DNA of 64,000 nt from Aldrovandia affinis (Eukaryota > Chordata > Actinopteri > Notacanthiformes > Halosauridae): the NCBI GenBank assembly GCA_029706075.1, contig JAINUG010000306.1, positions 598,501 to 662,500 on the forward strand. The letters run 5' to 3'. Positions within the stretch are counted from its first letter, which is position 1. Each line of letters opens with the position of its first letter. The position numbers and the translations under genes were made by a program. Shown here in pieces: positions 45,101 through 55,252 of the stretch. A model generated the notes under the pieces. That model worked only from the letters and a program-made list of their open reading frames with translations. It ran no database searches and was not told the DNA's origin.

Positions 45101-48100
45101 ATTTATTCATTGATGTTGTGCAATTCTGAGTGACGTAGCCTACTAAAGTTAAAGTTAAAGGGGGGCCTCGAGTGGTGTAACGGTCAAAGCATTTGCCCAG
45201 AATGCAAGTTGCCCACTGCAGCCACGGTTCAAAACCCGGCTGCGCCAGCCCGACTCTGGCTGCGAGTCCCGATCGGGGTTGGCGATTGGCTGTCCATCCC
45301 AGGGGGCACAAGCTCGCCGAGGAGCGGAAGGGCGACCTTGGAAAGATGGGTGGGCGAGCTCAATCTTGGAGGAGGCGGATCATTGCCTCAGGGTATTAGC
45401 TTGTCCTATGGAGGCAGGTTGCAAGGTCGTGGGGAGGGTGAATCAAAATAAATAGAGGGTACAATTGCCATTAAATTGGGAGAAAAACTGGGAGAAAATC
45501 AGAAACAAATTTTAGAGAGCAAAAAAAAAAGTTAGTTAATAACATTTTTATGCGTCCTTTGGGGAAGGACCTACAATGGGGAAAGTCCTTGCATTGGTGG
45601 TATGGAGTGTGTGATCCGCGCTTGTCTGTTTGCTTTCAGGGATTGCTGCTGCACTCTTCCTGCTCAGTGTCTGCATTATTTTACTGCGTTATTTACTCAT
45701 CAAGAGATGCTGTAGTAAATTCTACCCCATTGGAGGTGAGTGGAGATGGGTCGATGTTTTTGTGGCACAGGCAACAGCTAACTTTTTATGTCCAACAAGA
45801 GTTGTGTCAAGTGTCAGTCATCTGAAATATCGATTCTCAGCAGGTGGCAATGTCAGAATTTGGCTTATCACGTCTAGTAACTCGCTACCAAAATCCATGT
45901 ACCAAGCAGTTATTTATGTTTTACAAAAACTAGGTTGCTCAGTGGAAACCCCAGCTCATTATTATTATTATTATTATTAATAATTATAATTAATTATTAA
46001 TATGGTCTATACCAATTGCATAAATTAACTGTGATATGAAATTCATTTCAAATTTGAATAGTAGCCAGATTTCACCAAGTGTTATACAGGGTGTATGCAA
46101 AATAGACAAACCTAAAACTCTAGTCTTAAGTCTATACCCCACTGAGTTAGTACTTGGTAGAAACACCCTTTGCTTGAATTACAGCCATGAGTCTGTTTGG
46201 ATTTGCAACCCTAGATTGGGCAACGTTTGCCCATTCTTCCTTGCGGAACTGTTCAAACTCAGTCAGATTGCGTGGGGACCATCGATTGACTGCACTCTTC
46301 AAGTAATTCCACAGGTTTTCAATAGGATTTAGGTCAGGGCTGTGACTAGGCCACCCAAGGACATTTTTGGTTTTTTAGCCACTCCACTGTTGCTTTTGGT
46401 CATTGTTATGCTGAAAGGTACATTACAGGCATTTGGCAGACGCTCCTATCCAGAGCGACGTACAACAAAGTGTTAACCGTAGTCAAGAACAGTTTAGCTG
46501 AAAGCCACCCTAGCGGGAAGTACAGTTCCAGGTGCTAGGAGCAACCACATAGTTAAACTAGGACCCTGTAGGTAAATCTGTAGCCACAATTCAAAGGCAG
46601 CAATAAAACAAACAGATGTCTTCATATCCTGTAGCATTAAGAATACCCTTCACTGGAACTAACGGGCCTATCCCAAACCCTGAGAAACAGCCCCAGACCA
46701 TTATCCCTCCTCCACCAAACTTTACAGTAGGCATTCCGGAAGGTAGCGTTCTCCTGGCATCAGCCAAATCCAGATTCGTCCATCAGGCTGCCAGATAGTG
46801 AAGCGTGATTCATTGCTCCAAAGAACACGTTTCCACTGCTCGAGTCCAGTTGCGGCGTGCTTTACACCACTCCAGCCGACGCTTGGCATTGCGCATGGTG
46901 ATGTGAGGCTTGTGTGCAGCTGCTCAGCCATGGAAACCCATTCCATGAAGCTCCCAACGCACAGTTCTTGTGCTGATGGTGCTTCCAGAGGCAGTTTGGT
47001 ACACTGTAGTGAGTGATGCAGCAGATGATAGGTGATTTTTACGCGCTATGCGCTTCAGCACTCGTCGGCCCCGCTCTGTGAGTTTGGTGGTCTACCACTT
47101 AGTGGCCAAGCTGTTGTTGCTCCTAGGCGCTTCCACTTCACAATAATAGCACTTACAGTTGACCGGGGCACATCTAGTAGGGCAGAAATTTCATGAACTG
47201 ACTTGTGGCAAAGGTGGCATCCTATGACAGTGCCGCGTTTAAAGTCACTGAGCTCTTCACGAACCATTCTGAATTCTAAATGTTTGCCTGTGGAGATTGC
47301 ATGGCTATGTGCTGGATTTTATGCACCTGTTGGCAATGGGTGTGGCTGAAACACCTGAACTCAATAATTAGTAGGGGTGTCCACTCACCTTTGGCCATAT
47401 AGTGTATATGCTCCTTCCCAATTTCCACTTTCTTGCAGAGGGCAGCAGGTTTTCCTCAATAATTTTTTTCTCCTTCCATTTTTCCTTCTATGGAAATGGG
47501 ATTTCCCCACTGTAAGTGTATGTGAGTTTCACTTCACAGGACCGTCTAAAATATCCTGTAAATAAATCCTAAAAAACGAACTCTGGTAGTTCCCAGGCTA
47601 GCCATTTGTCCGATGATAGTTTATCTCCAGATCACAGAACTACAGTCAGGGAGGAATAGAAGATGGCTATTAAAATCATATAGCCAGCTCTTTCCAACCC
47701 TACACCTTACCCTTTTGGTAATTATGACCTGTAAAGCATACATCTTGGGGTCTAAAGAGGAAAGTCGTAACACATTCAAGGCTTTTAATTTTCCCTAAGA
47801 AACAATACAACTAATCCACTATAAATCCTCAATGATATTACTTTATTGAATTTTTTCAATTGTCATTGCTGTTGATGACAAGTAAATTAATTGTTATATG
47901 TGTAAAATAAAAAATAAAATAAAATAAAAAATAATCTAACCCATGCCGTATACCTTTCTGCTCAGCGATGGGCTGAGGTTTACCCTGCTGAGTGAAACCT
48001 GGGTGACACTATGGCCGATTATGCATCATCCAGGCTGTGGGATTGCACTCACGCGATCATCAGTCAGATGCACCATTTGGGAGCTCCCAAAATCGGTCTG

Positions 48101-51100
48101 AAATATCTTTAACATCCAAATCAATTTGTTATGACCGCTCTAGTTCGGCCTGTTCTCATGGAAACGCATTTTGGAAATGCTTATGCATTGTTGGCCTGGC
48201 AGGGCTATTAACTTTCCAAGGAGACAATCCAAGAACATTAGAAAGCATAAAGCCAATTCACTGGACATGTGTTATGTGTTCTTTTTTTGTCTGGCCATTT
48301 TCTCACAAATGTAAGCTGGCATACAACTTTAAACTGAAGTTATTTGGGTGGGAGTGTTGTGTAACAGAGCATTAAATCATGCCTTGACCTTAAATTACCT
48401 CCTGTCCCTTCCTAATACACAGCCAGCGATGATGTCAACTTACTACCACCCCAAAATGACAAGAAAGTAGATGACCTTTTAGGTGAGTTAGAATTGCCTT
48501 TCCAAAACAACTGTAGAGTGCTTGCTTTAATAAAATTAATTCATTAAAAAATACCACTACATTTCATTATTAGTGACCTCCAAACATATTCATACCCTTC
48601 CAATATTGCAATATTGAAACAAAAAATGAGGTTTAAATGGATGGATTTCCTTAATCATTGTACAATTGCAATATTGCATAAGCTTCAATGAGTAGCAACA
48701 TGTTTTGCAAATATCTGCACATTAAAAAAACATGATCAAATGTATTAAGATGTCATCATTTTGTTTATGCTCTTGAGTTTGGTGGCACCTCTTGTCTTTT
48801 TGATTTTTGGTTGCCCCTCCTGGTAGAATTTATCCAGCTGCTCAGAGAAACATGATGCAGGCTGCAGGATTTTATCGGCTTAAATTCACAGATAATAAAA
48901 TAGTCCAAATTGTATCTAAACATCGAACAAAAAGTTCGGAAATTTGTGTTTGGTAGATTATTTCTGTGCTTCTTGGCAATACATTTTATACCGTTGGAAA
49001 GCCTGTTTATTTCCCTTTTAAATGGTGCCCCATTTGTAAGGAACATGCATTTGTGGGATGAGCAGCACAGCTGAATATGTGGGTTGCGCCCATGAAAAAT
49101 GTGCCAAATCTTCTCTGCCAATGCCAAACAGCTTATTCTGCTGTTGCTATTGACTCTTGTTTGGTGTTGTTTGGTGGATTGGATGATTGAAGTCTATCAG
49201 TAACAAGGAAGAAACAAGACATATTGGCAATTTTACAATTTATTCATTTAACAAACAGTCAGGAGCCTCAGTAGCGTGTGGAAGAACCGTACACAGCCAC
49301 AACAGCCTGGCACCTCCTCCTCATGCTGGTCACCAGCGTGGTCACACACTGCTGTGGGATGGCATTCCACTCCTCAACCAGGATTTGTCGCAAGTCAGCC
49401 AACGTGGTTGTGTTGGTCACTCTAGCACGAACAGCACACCCAAGCTGATCCCACAAGTGTTCAATTGGGTTGAGGTCAGGACTGTTGGCAGGCCATTCCA
49501 TTCTCTCTACTCCCAAATTCTGGATGTAGTCTCTGATAAACCCCGCTCTGTGGGGGCGAGCGTTGTCATTTTGGAGGATGGAGTTCGGTCCCAGACTGTG
49601 GAGATATGGGATTGCCACTGGTTGCAGAATCTCATCTCGATATCTCTCTGCATTGAGATTGCCTCCAATGATGACAAGCCTCGTTTTTCCAGTGATGGAG
49701 ATGCCACCCCACACCAACCTGGGGCACCACACTGCCTCCACCAAAAGGTGTTACTCTATCGGTGCAGCAATCAGCATAGCGTTCTCCCTGTCTTCTCCAC
49801 ACTTTGACCCTACGATCCAACTTCCGTAGGTAGAATCTGGATTCATCGCTGAACATAGTGTTCCTCCACATGTTCAGGTTCCAGTGCAGGTGTTGCCGAC
49901 ACCAGCGCAAACGGGCCTGATGGTGAAGGGCAGTCATGGCAGGCCTCCTGGCAGCCCTATGAGCCTGGAGATTGGCTGCGTGCAGTCTGTTCCGGATTGT
50001 CTGGGCCGAGAGCCATGTGCCATATCGTCCTGCAAACCTTGACTGCAAATCTGTAGAAGAAGACTACGGTTCCTAAGTGCTGAAAGGGTGAGGAACCAGT
50101 CTTCTTGGGTTGTCGTCTTCTTGGGACGCCCACTTCGCGGTCTGTCTCTGACATCCCGCGTTTCATGGAACTTGGCCTTCAGTTTGGAGATGGTACTAGG
50201 TCTCACTCCAAATAATGCCGCAACTTGCTTTTGTGGAACACCAGCTTGATGTTGCCCTATCGCACGGGCCTTATCGAGATCAGACAAACGTGGCATGCCG
50301 ATTCTTGGAGCAGACACCAATTGACCACTGTAGCAGGGCCCATGCTCACAGGTGCTGACAATCAGGTGCCAGTCAGGCACCTGATTGTCAGCACCTGGGG
50401 GTACCGGAAGCTCAAAACAAGAGTCAATAGCAACAGCAGAATAAGCTGTTTGGCATTGGCAGAGAAGATTTGGCACATTTTTCATGGGCGCAACCCACAT
50501 ACTCAGCTGTGCTGCTCATCCCACAAATATGTTCCTTACAAATGGGGCACCATTTAAAAGGGAAATAAACAGGCTTTCCAACAGTATACAATTTATTTCC
50601 AAGAAGCATTGTTACAACAGAGAAATAATCTACCAAACCCAAATTTCTGAACTTTTTGTTCGATGTTTATGTATAAAGTTGAAGGTCACTCTGTATAAGG
50701 TAGTAGTGTAGTGTAATGGTTAGGGAGCTGGGCTTGTAACTCAGAGGTTGCAGGTTCGATTCCCAGATGGGGCACTGCCGTTGTACCCTTGAGCAAGGTA
50801 CTTAACCTGCTTCAGTAAATCCAGCTGGATAAATGGATTACATGTACAACATGTAAAAGTGTGTTAGTCGCTCTGCATAAGAGTGCCTACTAAATGCTTG
50901 CAATTAATAATATAAGGCAGAACATGATCCTTCTCTTGATCATTAAGTGATGTTCTGATATACATGTAAGAGATATAAAAGGTAACTTTGAAAGGAAACA
51001 CAATACTGAGACTTAAGTATATAAATTGTTCAATGATTGTTTAAAAAAAAAAACATCCTATTGCTAGCCTTCGCCATTCAGGAGGCCCCACTCCAGACAG

Positions 51101-51393
51101 TGCTAGATGACCTGGATGTCCTTGAAGAACTCATCATGCTGCTAGACCCTGATAGCTCCTTTGCCAAGACGACCCGCCACGTAGCAACACGCTGCGCCTT
51201 CTCAGCCACATGGATCAACTATGCGTACTCTATGAGGGACAGCAAGAGCCCCCTGAAGGCTGTGCTGGAAGGAATTACTACCAAATTCCCAGAATGGACC
51301 ATCGGGAACTTGGCGAAGGTGTTTAATGACATAGGCCGCAATGATGCAGTGGCAGTGTTGGCCAAGCTGCCTGTTCTCAAAGAAAAAATGTAA
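37829..51393 (+). CDS. igflr1: igflr1: IGF-like family receptor 1, TNF-receptor-like membrane protein (eight exons)
   Basis: Single-pass type I membrane protein. Mammalian IGFLR1 (TMEM149) is a TNFR-like receptor that binds IGFL ligands on T cells. Coding exons 37829-38003, 41120-41312, 41682-41721, 42055-42171, 44902-44983, 45640-45735, 48423-48482 and 51068-51393 all have GT-AG borders and phases that agree throughout, summing to 1089 bases (362 residues; human about 355). Order: signal peptide (about 1-21), Cys-rich ectodomain with two N-glycosylation sequons (NRT, NTT), Thr/Ala-rich stalk (137-175), membrane span (about 204-222), basic juxtamembrane stretch, and a death-domain-like C-terminal region (about 260-362). 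It lies tail to tail with kmt2b, as in mammals. The gene has no transcript support here, and ligand binding in fish is unknown. Confidence 0.88.
38929..40753 (-). mobile_element. Solo LTR, interrupted by a Harbinger-like element
   Basis: Begins TGTCACACGCCACGTG and ends GACGCCCTCCACA, with the 5-bp target duplication CCCCT at 38924-38928 and 40754-40758, as for Ty3/gypsy-type integration. Removing the nested element leaves about 1.13 kb with no coding sequence or internal region, so it is a solo LTR. The - orientation is inferred from reverse-strand AATAAA-like signals near 39010-39025 and a reverse TATA-like motif near 40436. Confidence 0.75.
39487..40180 (-). mobile_element. Harbinger-like element (copy 2), nested in solo LTR
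   Basis: Inverted relative of 37085-37811. Shared blocks include 'tttacaattg', 'ggccattcaagcgtg' (inverted) and 'gggtactgcagaccgctgtt'. Ends are CAGGGGGCGATACTAGGCGA at left and the reverse complement of ACAGGGGCCGATTCGGCGAC at right. The MADF frame is broken. I do not see an unambiguous target duplication. Confidence 0.65.
41120..41312 (+). CDS. igflr1: igflr1 exon 2: TNFR-like cysteine-rich module
   Basis: Encodes [14 protein letters not shown], then [39 protein letters not shown] and CC. The [25 protein letters not shown] pattern is that of a TNFR/IGFLR1 cysteine-rich domain. Phase 1 in, phase 2 out at CTGG|GTGAGA. Confidence 0.9.
41682..41721 (+). CDS. igflr1: igflr1 exon 3: 40-base micro-exon
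   Basis: Lies between ccctctctatag and gtaaat. It encodes [13 protein letters not shown] after completing a Gly codon. Its length (remainder 1 modulo 3) is what is needed to connect exon 2 (phase 2) with exon 4 (phase 0), a strong internal check. It supplies one more cysteine. Confidence 0.75.
42055..42171 (+). CDS. igflr1: igflr1 exon 4: Thr/Ala-rich stalk encoded by a microsatellite
   Basis: Acceptor tttttttccactag, donor ACA|GTATGT, 39 codons in phase 0. The sequence is almost entirely an ACA/GCA repeat. In the frame imposed by both neighbours it reads [20 protein letters not shown] and so on, ending TVAVT. Such a Thr-rich juxtamembrane stalk would be heavily O-glycosylated. The other two frames would give Asn/Ser or Gln repeats and break the flanking phases. 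Length is likely to vary between individuals. Confidence 0.7.
43130..44510 (+). mobile_element. Tc1-like transposon with broken transposase
   Basis: TA target duplication (43128-43129 and 44511-44512) and inverted ends CACTGCCTGGCCCCAAAAAA and ttttttttggacgggcagtg. The transposase N terminus is open from 43291 ([40 protein letters not shown]) to a stop at 43621. The catalytic part continues as [19 protein letters not shown], then after the [35 protein letters not shown], stop, and [17 protein letters not shown]. Stops and the SINE inactivate it. Confidence 0.9.
43858..44013 (+). repeat. tRNA-derived SINE inserted in Tc1 transposase
   Basis: Head 'ctgtggctcagtgggtagagcac' and box B 'gggttcaatcccc', tail 'gtcgctttggataaaagtgtctgctaaatg' plus TATTATTAT. 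Transposase coding sequence resumes exactly ('catgcctagtg' before, 'tagtgcctaccgtac' after), giving the target duplication TAGTG. Confidence 0.88.
44902..44983 (+). CDS. igflr1: igflr1 exon 5: stalk
   Basis: Acceptor ttgttttctag, donor ATAATTT|GTAAGT. Encodes [20 protein letters not shown] then ISHQYII. Phase 0 in, phase 1 out, as the neighbours require. Only this frame is open. Confidence 0.75.
45158..45520 (+). repeat. tRNA-derived SINE (third type)
   Basis: Head with box A-like GTGGTGTAACGG and box B-like GGTTCAAAACC, a GC-rich body (gattggctgtccatccc), and tail 'aaatagagggtacaattgcc...attaaattgggagaaaaa'. The inverted relative at 61608-62000 shares the tail and body. Confidence 0.75.
45640..45735 (+). 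CDS. igflr1: igflr1 exon 6: transmembrane segment
   Basis: Acceptor tttgctttcag, donor GGAG|GTGAGT, phase 1 both sides. Encodes [20 protein letters not shown], a hydrophobic span, followed by the basic stop-transfer KRCCSK, whose paired cysteines could be palmitoylated. Confidence 0.9.
46105..46412 (-). mobile_element. Tc1/mariner fragment
   Basis: The - strand reads ...GTGGCCTAGTCACAGCCCTG followed by ACCTAAATCCTATTGAAAAC, the SPDLNPIEN block of Tc1 transposases. Only the last third is present. Confidence 0.7.
46640..47412 (-). mobile_element. Tc1-like transposon, truncated
   Basis: - strand. The outer end 47375-47412 reads TATACACTATATGGCCAAAG followed by GTGAGTGGACACCCC, a Tc1 terminus. 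The helix-turn-helix part lies at 47267-47055 ([34 protein letters not shown]), the catalytic start at 46946-46800 ([23 protein letters not shown] in place of S-D-E), then [14 protein letters not shown] near 46730. The other end is missing. Confidence 0.8.
48423..48482 (+). CDS. igflr1: igflr1 exon 7: cytoplasmic linker
   Basis: 20 codons between taatacacag and gtgagt, phase 1 both sides. Encodes [19 protein letters not shown], acidic and polar. Confidence 0.8.
48905..49165. repeat. Long inverted arm, left
   Basis: About 260 bases that match, inverted and with roughly nine of ten bases shared by eye, the sequence at 50418-50680 (for example 'gcctgtttatttcccttttaaatggtgcccc'). The Tc1 copy lies between the arms. 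Confidence 0.85.
49187..50405 (-). mobile_element. Tc1-like transposon with near-complete but frameshifted transposase
   Basis: - strand order: [20 protein letters not shown] (start 50296), [33 protein letters not shown]; then [20 protein letters not shown] and SDESRFYLR near 49890-49820; GGGSV; then [53 protein letters not shown], ending TRY* at 49271. At least two frame changes (near 50050 and 49740) break it. All three catalytic acidic blocks are still readable (SDES, NDNARPH, NPIEH). Confidence 0.88.
50357..50405. repeat. Perfect 22-bp hairpin at Tc1 end
   Basis: CAGGTGCTGACAATCAGGTG plus CC, five-base loop, then the exact reverse complement. It sits just upstream of the transposase start and just inside the long inverted arm. 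Confidence 0.85.
50418..50680. repeat. Long inverted arm, right
   Basis: Inverted partner of 48905-49165. Small indels distinguish the two, for example 'ttgtaacaatgcttcttgg' (inverted) against 'gtgcttcttggc' on the left. Confidence 0.85.
50701..50899 (+). repeat. tRNA-derived SINE (V-SINE type)
   Basis: Box A TAGTGTAATGGTTAGG, box B GGTTCGATTCC at 50753-50763, middle 'cttgagcaaggtacttaacc', tail 'gtcgctctgcataagagtgcctactaaatg'. The best-preserved V-SINE in the window. Confidence 0.88.
51068..51393 (+). CDS. igflr1: igflr1 exon 8: death-domain-like C terminus
   Basis: Begins after tattgctag in phase 1 and stops at TAA 51391-51393. It encodes about 107 residues ([80 protein letters not shown]). 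The alternating helices and the final F-P-x-W-T-x-x-x-L-x-x-x-L-x-x-I-x-R-x-D-A pattern resemble a death-fold, as described for the IGFLR1 intracellular region. Confidence 0.88.
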
Positions 51394-54300
51394 ATCCAGT
51401 CTTTCAGGAGGCTAGGAGGAATGCATTTCTCTATTCCTAATGATGCAATGCATATAATTTCCACGATATCCTATCATTGGTCAAAAGGAAGTCTAGCCCG
51501 TCCCCTCCATTGTGATGTGGAGCTGGTAGCTGTGATTGATGAAACCCTGAACAATGGAAGAATTACTAGCTCTGCTTCCATTTGGATGCTGCAGTGAATT
51601 GTCTCCATTTAACAACATATGTCATTTAGCAGAAGCTTTTATCCAAAGCAACTGACAGTAGTGAATGCATACATTTTTCAGCATACGTATGTGGTTCCAT
51701 TGAGAATCAAACCCACAACCTAAGTGTCGTCAGTGCCATCCTCTACATACTGAGCCACAGAGAACCACATTTAGACCAGTTATTTATCATTTTATTTTTT
51801 AGCATTATAATTGTCGTCTTGGTAACACACTAAGGTTTTAACTCTTAACAAAAATGGTTTAAATTCAATGGCAAGGTGTCCACACCTTCAGGATTTACAA
51901 CTTCACTGATTTCAGCTGTAGGTCCATTTAAAAATGTAACCTCTTTCAAAAGGAATGATTTGCCACAGCATATTGCAGAAAATGTAAGCATTTGTCATCA
52001 ACTTATCTGACTGATTAAAAAACCCTAAAAAATAAAAAAATATTCATTATTTTTAATTAAAAAAATTTAAAAAAGATTGTGCCACTGATTACCATTCATT
52101 TTTGAAAATGTCAAGCTACATTGAGTCTTGTAGCAAAATATGTATTGTGTAGTAAAATCGAATTGGCGGTATCACATTGCCAATTACTGCTTGTTTAATT
52201 AAATCTTGCTAATGAGTTAAGTTATACAATTACTTATACCTCATTACTTAAATAGTTTTACCAAGGCATGTTAGGGATTTGGTTTCAAGTTTCAATTTTT
52301 AAGTGTAGATTAAAAACATATCTCAATTGTAAAAAGCGCTATACAAATAAATTTGATTTGATTTGATCTGAAATTAGCTTGGAAATGGAAACATACTTTA
52401 CAACATTACTGAGCTATTTAGATTAGCTGTTAAGTTTAAACAAGTTTGTTTAGATTGCCGGAAAACATGAAATGACCAAACATGCCTGTTTGTTTTCGCA
52501 TTACTCTTTTGGTTGGTGCTGTAAAAAAGAACATACGCACAGATGTTTGTTCAAACATCTTAACATCTTTATTAAGCAAATAACGTCATAAATAAAAAAA
52601 GTGCATAGAAAAATTAAACAGGTTTAGAAATATGTATACAATTATTTACAAACTCAGGTTTTCTTTATACAAGATAACAAAGCCAAGTTAACCACTGAGT
52701 CATTTTTATGTCCTTTTTTATACTTTTTATACTTTAAAATAACCCTGTGTTGGGAGACACAGCTTTTATGACAGTACTGGAGAGATCACGGTAAAGTCAG
52801 GTTGAACTAGGGCTTTGCATCCTTCATTGCACACAAAGGCCAGTTCTGCAGGACAGTGGAAACCAAGCAGTATTATCGCGTTGTGTTCCTTTACGTCTTT
52901 GAGCAACTGAGGTAGAATCCTTGCGAGAACTTGAGAGGGAAGGAGGCTTTGCCAAAGTTTTATTTAGTTTTTTTATGGTCGTCAGATCGATATTAAACCG
53001 GCGAGAATTAGACCGGCAGGTCTACAGCGTTGGGCTTGCAAGGGGAGAGGCCAAGGCAGCACTTCCTTTGTGTATCTTTCCACTCTTAGAAGGCTTGGGG
53101 ATATCCCGTTTTGTGAGAAAAAAAAAGACTGGGGAAGAGCCACTAAAAGACAAACGAGGGGATAGTTTAAAAGCGTTAAATCAAACGGCTGTGGGGGGAT
53201 GCAGGCTGAAGGTTTCTCTGTGGAGGCCACGGTCTGCATCTCATCCCCCGTTACACCACTCTGGTGCGAAAAAAAAAAAAAAAACGAATAAAAAATCTCT
53301 AAAACATTTAAAAACATGGCTCGGTACAACGTTCTTCTCAAAGACGGAAGGTATTGCGAGACTTCAAGTGAGTGGAAACAACGGAAACTCAAGGGGTTAA
53401 GTCAAAACTATTTATAGGGAAAAGGAAATGACACAAAAACCTCCCTGCTCCAGTCACTACCTGCCTGCTACAGAGTTCGACATTTTCCGCTATCTAGACA
53501 TCAACATAAATTATGGCTTCTGTGACGCAATCACTTGAGTCAGAGAGGCAATGTGATAGTGGTTTTTAAGGTGGACAGTTTGAGCTAGCTGTCCTGGACA
53601 GTAAGGTGCGGAGTGCTTTGTCTGCTATATACTGTATGGGGAATTGCATTAGTGGGACCTCTGGCTTAATAAAGTCTAGAAGTACAGATGGATCTACCCA
53701 TGCTAAAGAACCCTCTGTGGACCTTTTTTTAATTCACGGTCCTTCTAACAGTCTAATGCAGAGAAACCATGATGAGATAAACATAGCTTAGTTCCAAAGA
53801 ACAAAAGGTTCCCAGCCTCTAGCTTCTCCAAATAGCAACTCTAAGAAATGGCCGGAAATGCAGAAAAACACCGGTTTTGACTTAGAGGCATTCTTCCGGG
53901 CCTTTGATTACTGAATAAAAAATCATAATTACCATGATCACAAAGATGAGAAATCGCACTTACATTTCCCAACACCAGGGTCGGGTAGTGTTCACTACTT
54001 AAAAACGGAACAAATTGTTAAAAAAGAAAGAAAAAAAAGACAGCACACGGTTCTGGTTCTTGCAGATTGTCTTCAATGTACAATAATATTCCCACTGACC
54101 GTTTGGCTCAGACCAACAGACAAGGGTCATGCGCTAACTTAGCACCATTATGGTCTTCCAGCTGGCCTTGTGACAGACAAGACCAGAGGAAAAACCGAGA
54201 GGAGATGTTCCATGTTCACTGCACAGCAGCGGAATCCACTATAAAGCTTGCTAGACAAAAATATGAACGAGCAAAACAAAAACAGGCACATAATAAGGTT

Positions 54301-54400
54301 AATGGTTCTGTGCTGGGGTGTAGTAGTGGGTGATGGACAGGATGTATATAAAAAAATCTGTCAAAACTACGCCTAAGCAACTTTCAGCAAGATAAGGGGA
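51394..54400. other. Convergent intergenic region between igflr1 and kmt2b
   Basis: Should include the igflr1 3' UTR (candidate AATAAA at 52031-52036) and possibly a distal kmt2b 3' UTR (reverse AATAAA at 52568-52573). Contains a reverse SINE at 51617-51768, a repeat-type tail near 52330-52375 (gcgctatacaaataaatttg) and an A-rich run at 53269-53284. The frames at 52921-53400 lack recognisable motifs. Confidence 0.5.
51617..51768 (-). repeat. tRNA-derived SINE (second type)
   Basis: Reverse copy of the family at 21893 and 43858: tail 'catttagcagaagcttttatccaaagc' on the left, head 'gtatgtagaggatggcac' on the - strand. More diverged than the others. Confidence 0.75.
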
Positions 54401-55252
54401 GACTAGGAGAGGCGCCCCTTCATTTTATTATTGGCATTTTGAGCCGTCCACAGTTCCAAAAATAGGCAGTGTACTTTCCGAGCAAGATAACTGGTGTGAA
54501 TGCTTGTGTGCGCTTGTAAAGTGAGCGATGAGGTTATCAAATGTTCTGTGAGCCCGAGCATATGTGGTCGCCTGGCCAACCGTGCCTGTCCGCAAACACA
54601 CCCACGCGGTGCAGAGATAACACAGAAATACCAGGAAGAGGACGTGGTGCAGTTTGCTGGAAGAGATAAAAGAACGAGTCAAATCCACCCTCTCCCCCAG
54701 GCTGAGCAATCAACTACAAGCATCTAGGACAGTACGTTCTGGCCTGTCCCCAGCTGACGATCTTGAGGAATCAAGAGGTTGTACTGGAAACGTGAAGTGT
54801 AACATATGCTGTTCTGTTTAGCAATTGCTGTTGAAGCAAAGCAAAAAAAAAAGGAAAATGTCAATACCAAAAAAGGATACTGGTTTGAGCTAGCATCCTG
54901 TGCTCTTAGCACCCCCTCCACTGCCTTCCTCCGTCCTGCGGTGTGTGCGTAGACCTCTTGACGTAGGGAGCTTGCCTCACAGCAGGGCGTACTAGACGAG
55001 TGCAGAAACGGGTGTGCGCCCGCCATTTCCGTCTCGGGCCCTCCTGCCGAAGCTTTCCCCTTCCGCCGTTACAAAGCCCACCTCTCCCCAAGTCCGTTTC
55101 CACGCTCGCTCGATCGCTCCTCTCTCCCCTGAGACATCCAAGGTTTCTTGGAGACGTCCGTTGCCACTCCCTTCGCCGCTCCCTATCGTCTCTGCCTATA
55201 CCCCATGTTGGCGTGTTATTTCTCTTCTCCCTTGTGGGCCCCCCCCACACCC
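54401..55252 (-). other. kmt2b: Probable kmt2b 3' UTR (proximal)
   Basis: Lies between the kmt2b stop codon and a reverse-strand AATAAA at 54424-54429. Non-coding, with no in-frame continuation. Length about 0.85 kb if that signal is used. Confidence 0.4.
54424..54429 (-). terminator. kmt2b: Candidate polyadenylation signal for kmt2b
   Basis: AATAAA on the - strand (TTTATT on +), the nearest such signal past the stop codon. Another lies at 52568-52573. Confidence 0.35.

Larger units (their letters stand above)
45736..48422 (+). other. igflr1 intron 6
   Basis: 2.7 kb. Contains a TTA run near 45960, two Tc1-type fragments in reverse orientation and an L2-type tail between them (46412-46620). 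The remaining 47420-48420 shows nothing recognisable. Confidence 0.7.
48483..51067 (+). other. igflr1 intron 7
   Basis: 2.6 kb, dominated by a reverse-strand Tc1 copy flanked by long inverted arms, and a V-SINE at 50701-50899. The acceptor before exon 8 is catcctattgctag. A second AG (gccattcag at 51082) is out of phase. Confidence 0.75.

Noticed and set aside
53269..53284. Poly-A run as evidence of a processed pseudogene
   Set aside because: No cDNA-like sequence precedes it on either strand.
52921..53400. 159-codon + frame and 136-codon reverse frame
   Set aside because: A-rich, low-complexity translation, no family resemblance. Lies in the convergent gap and possible UTR.
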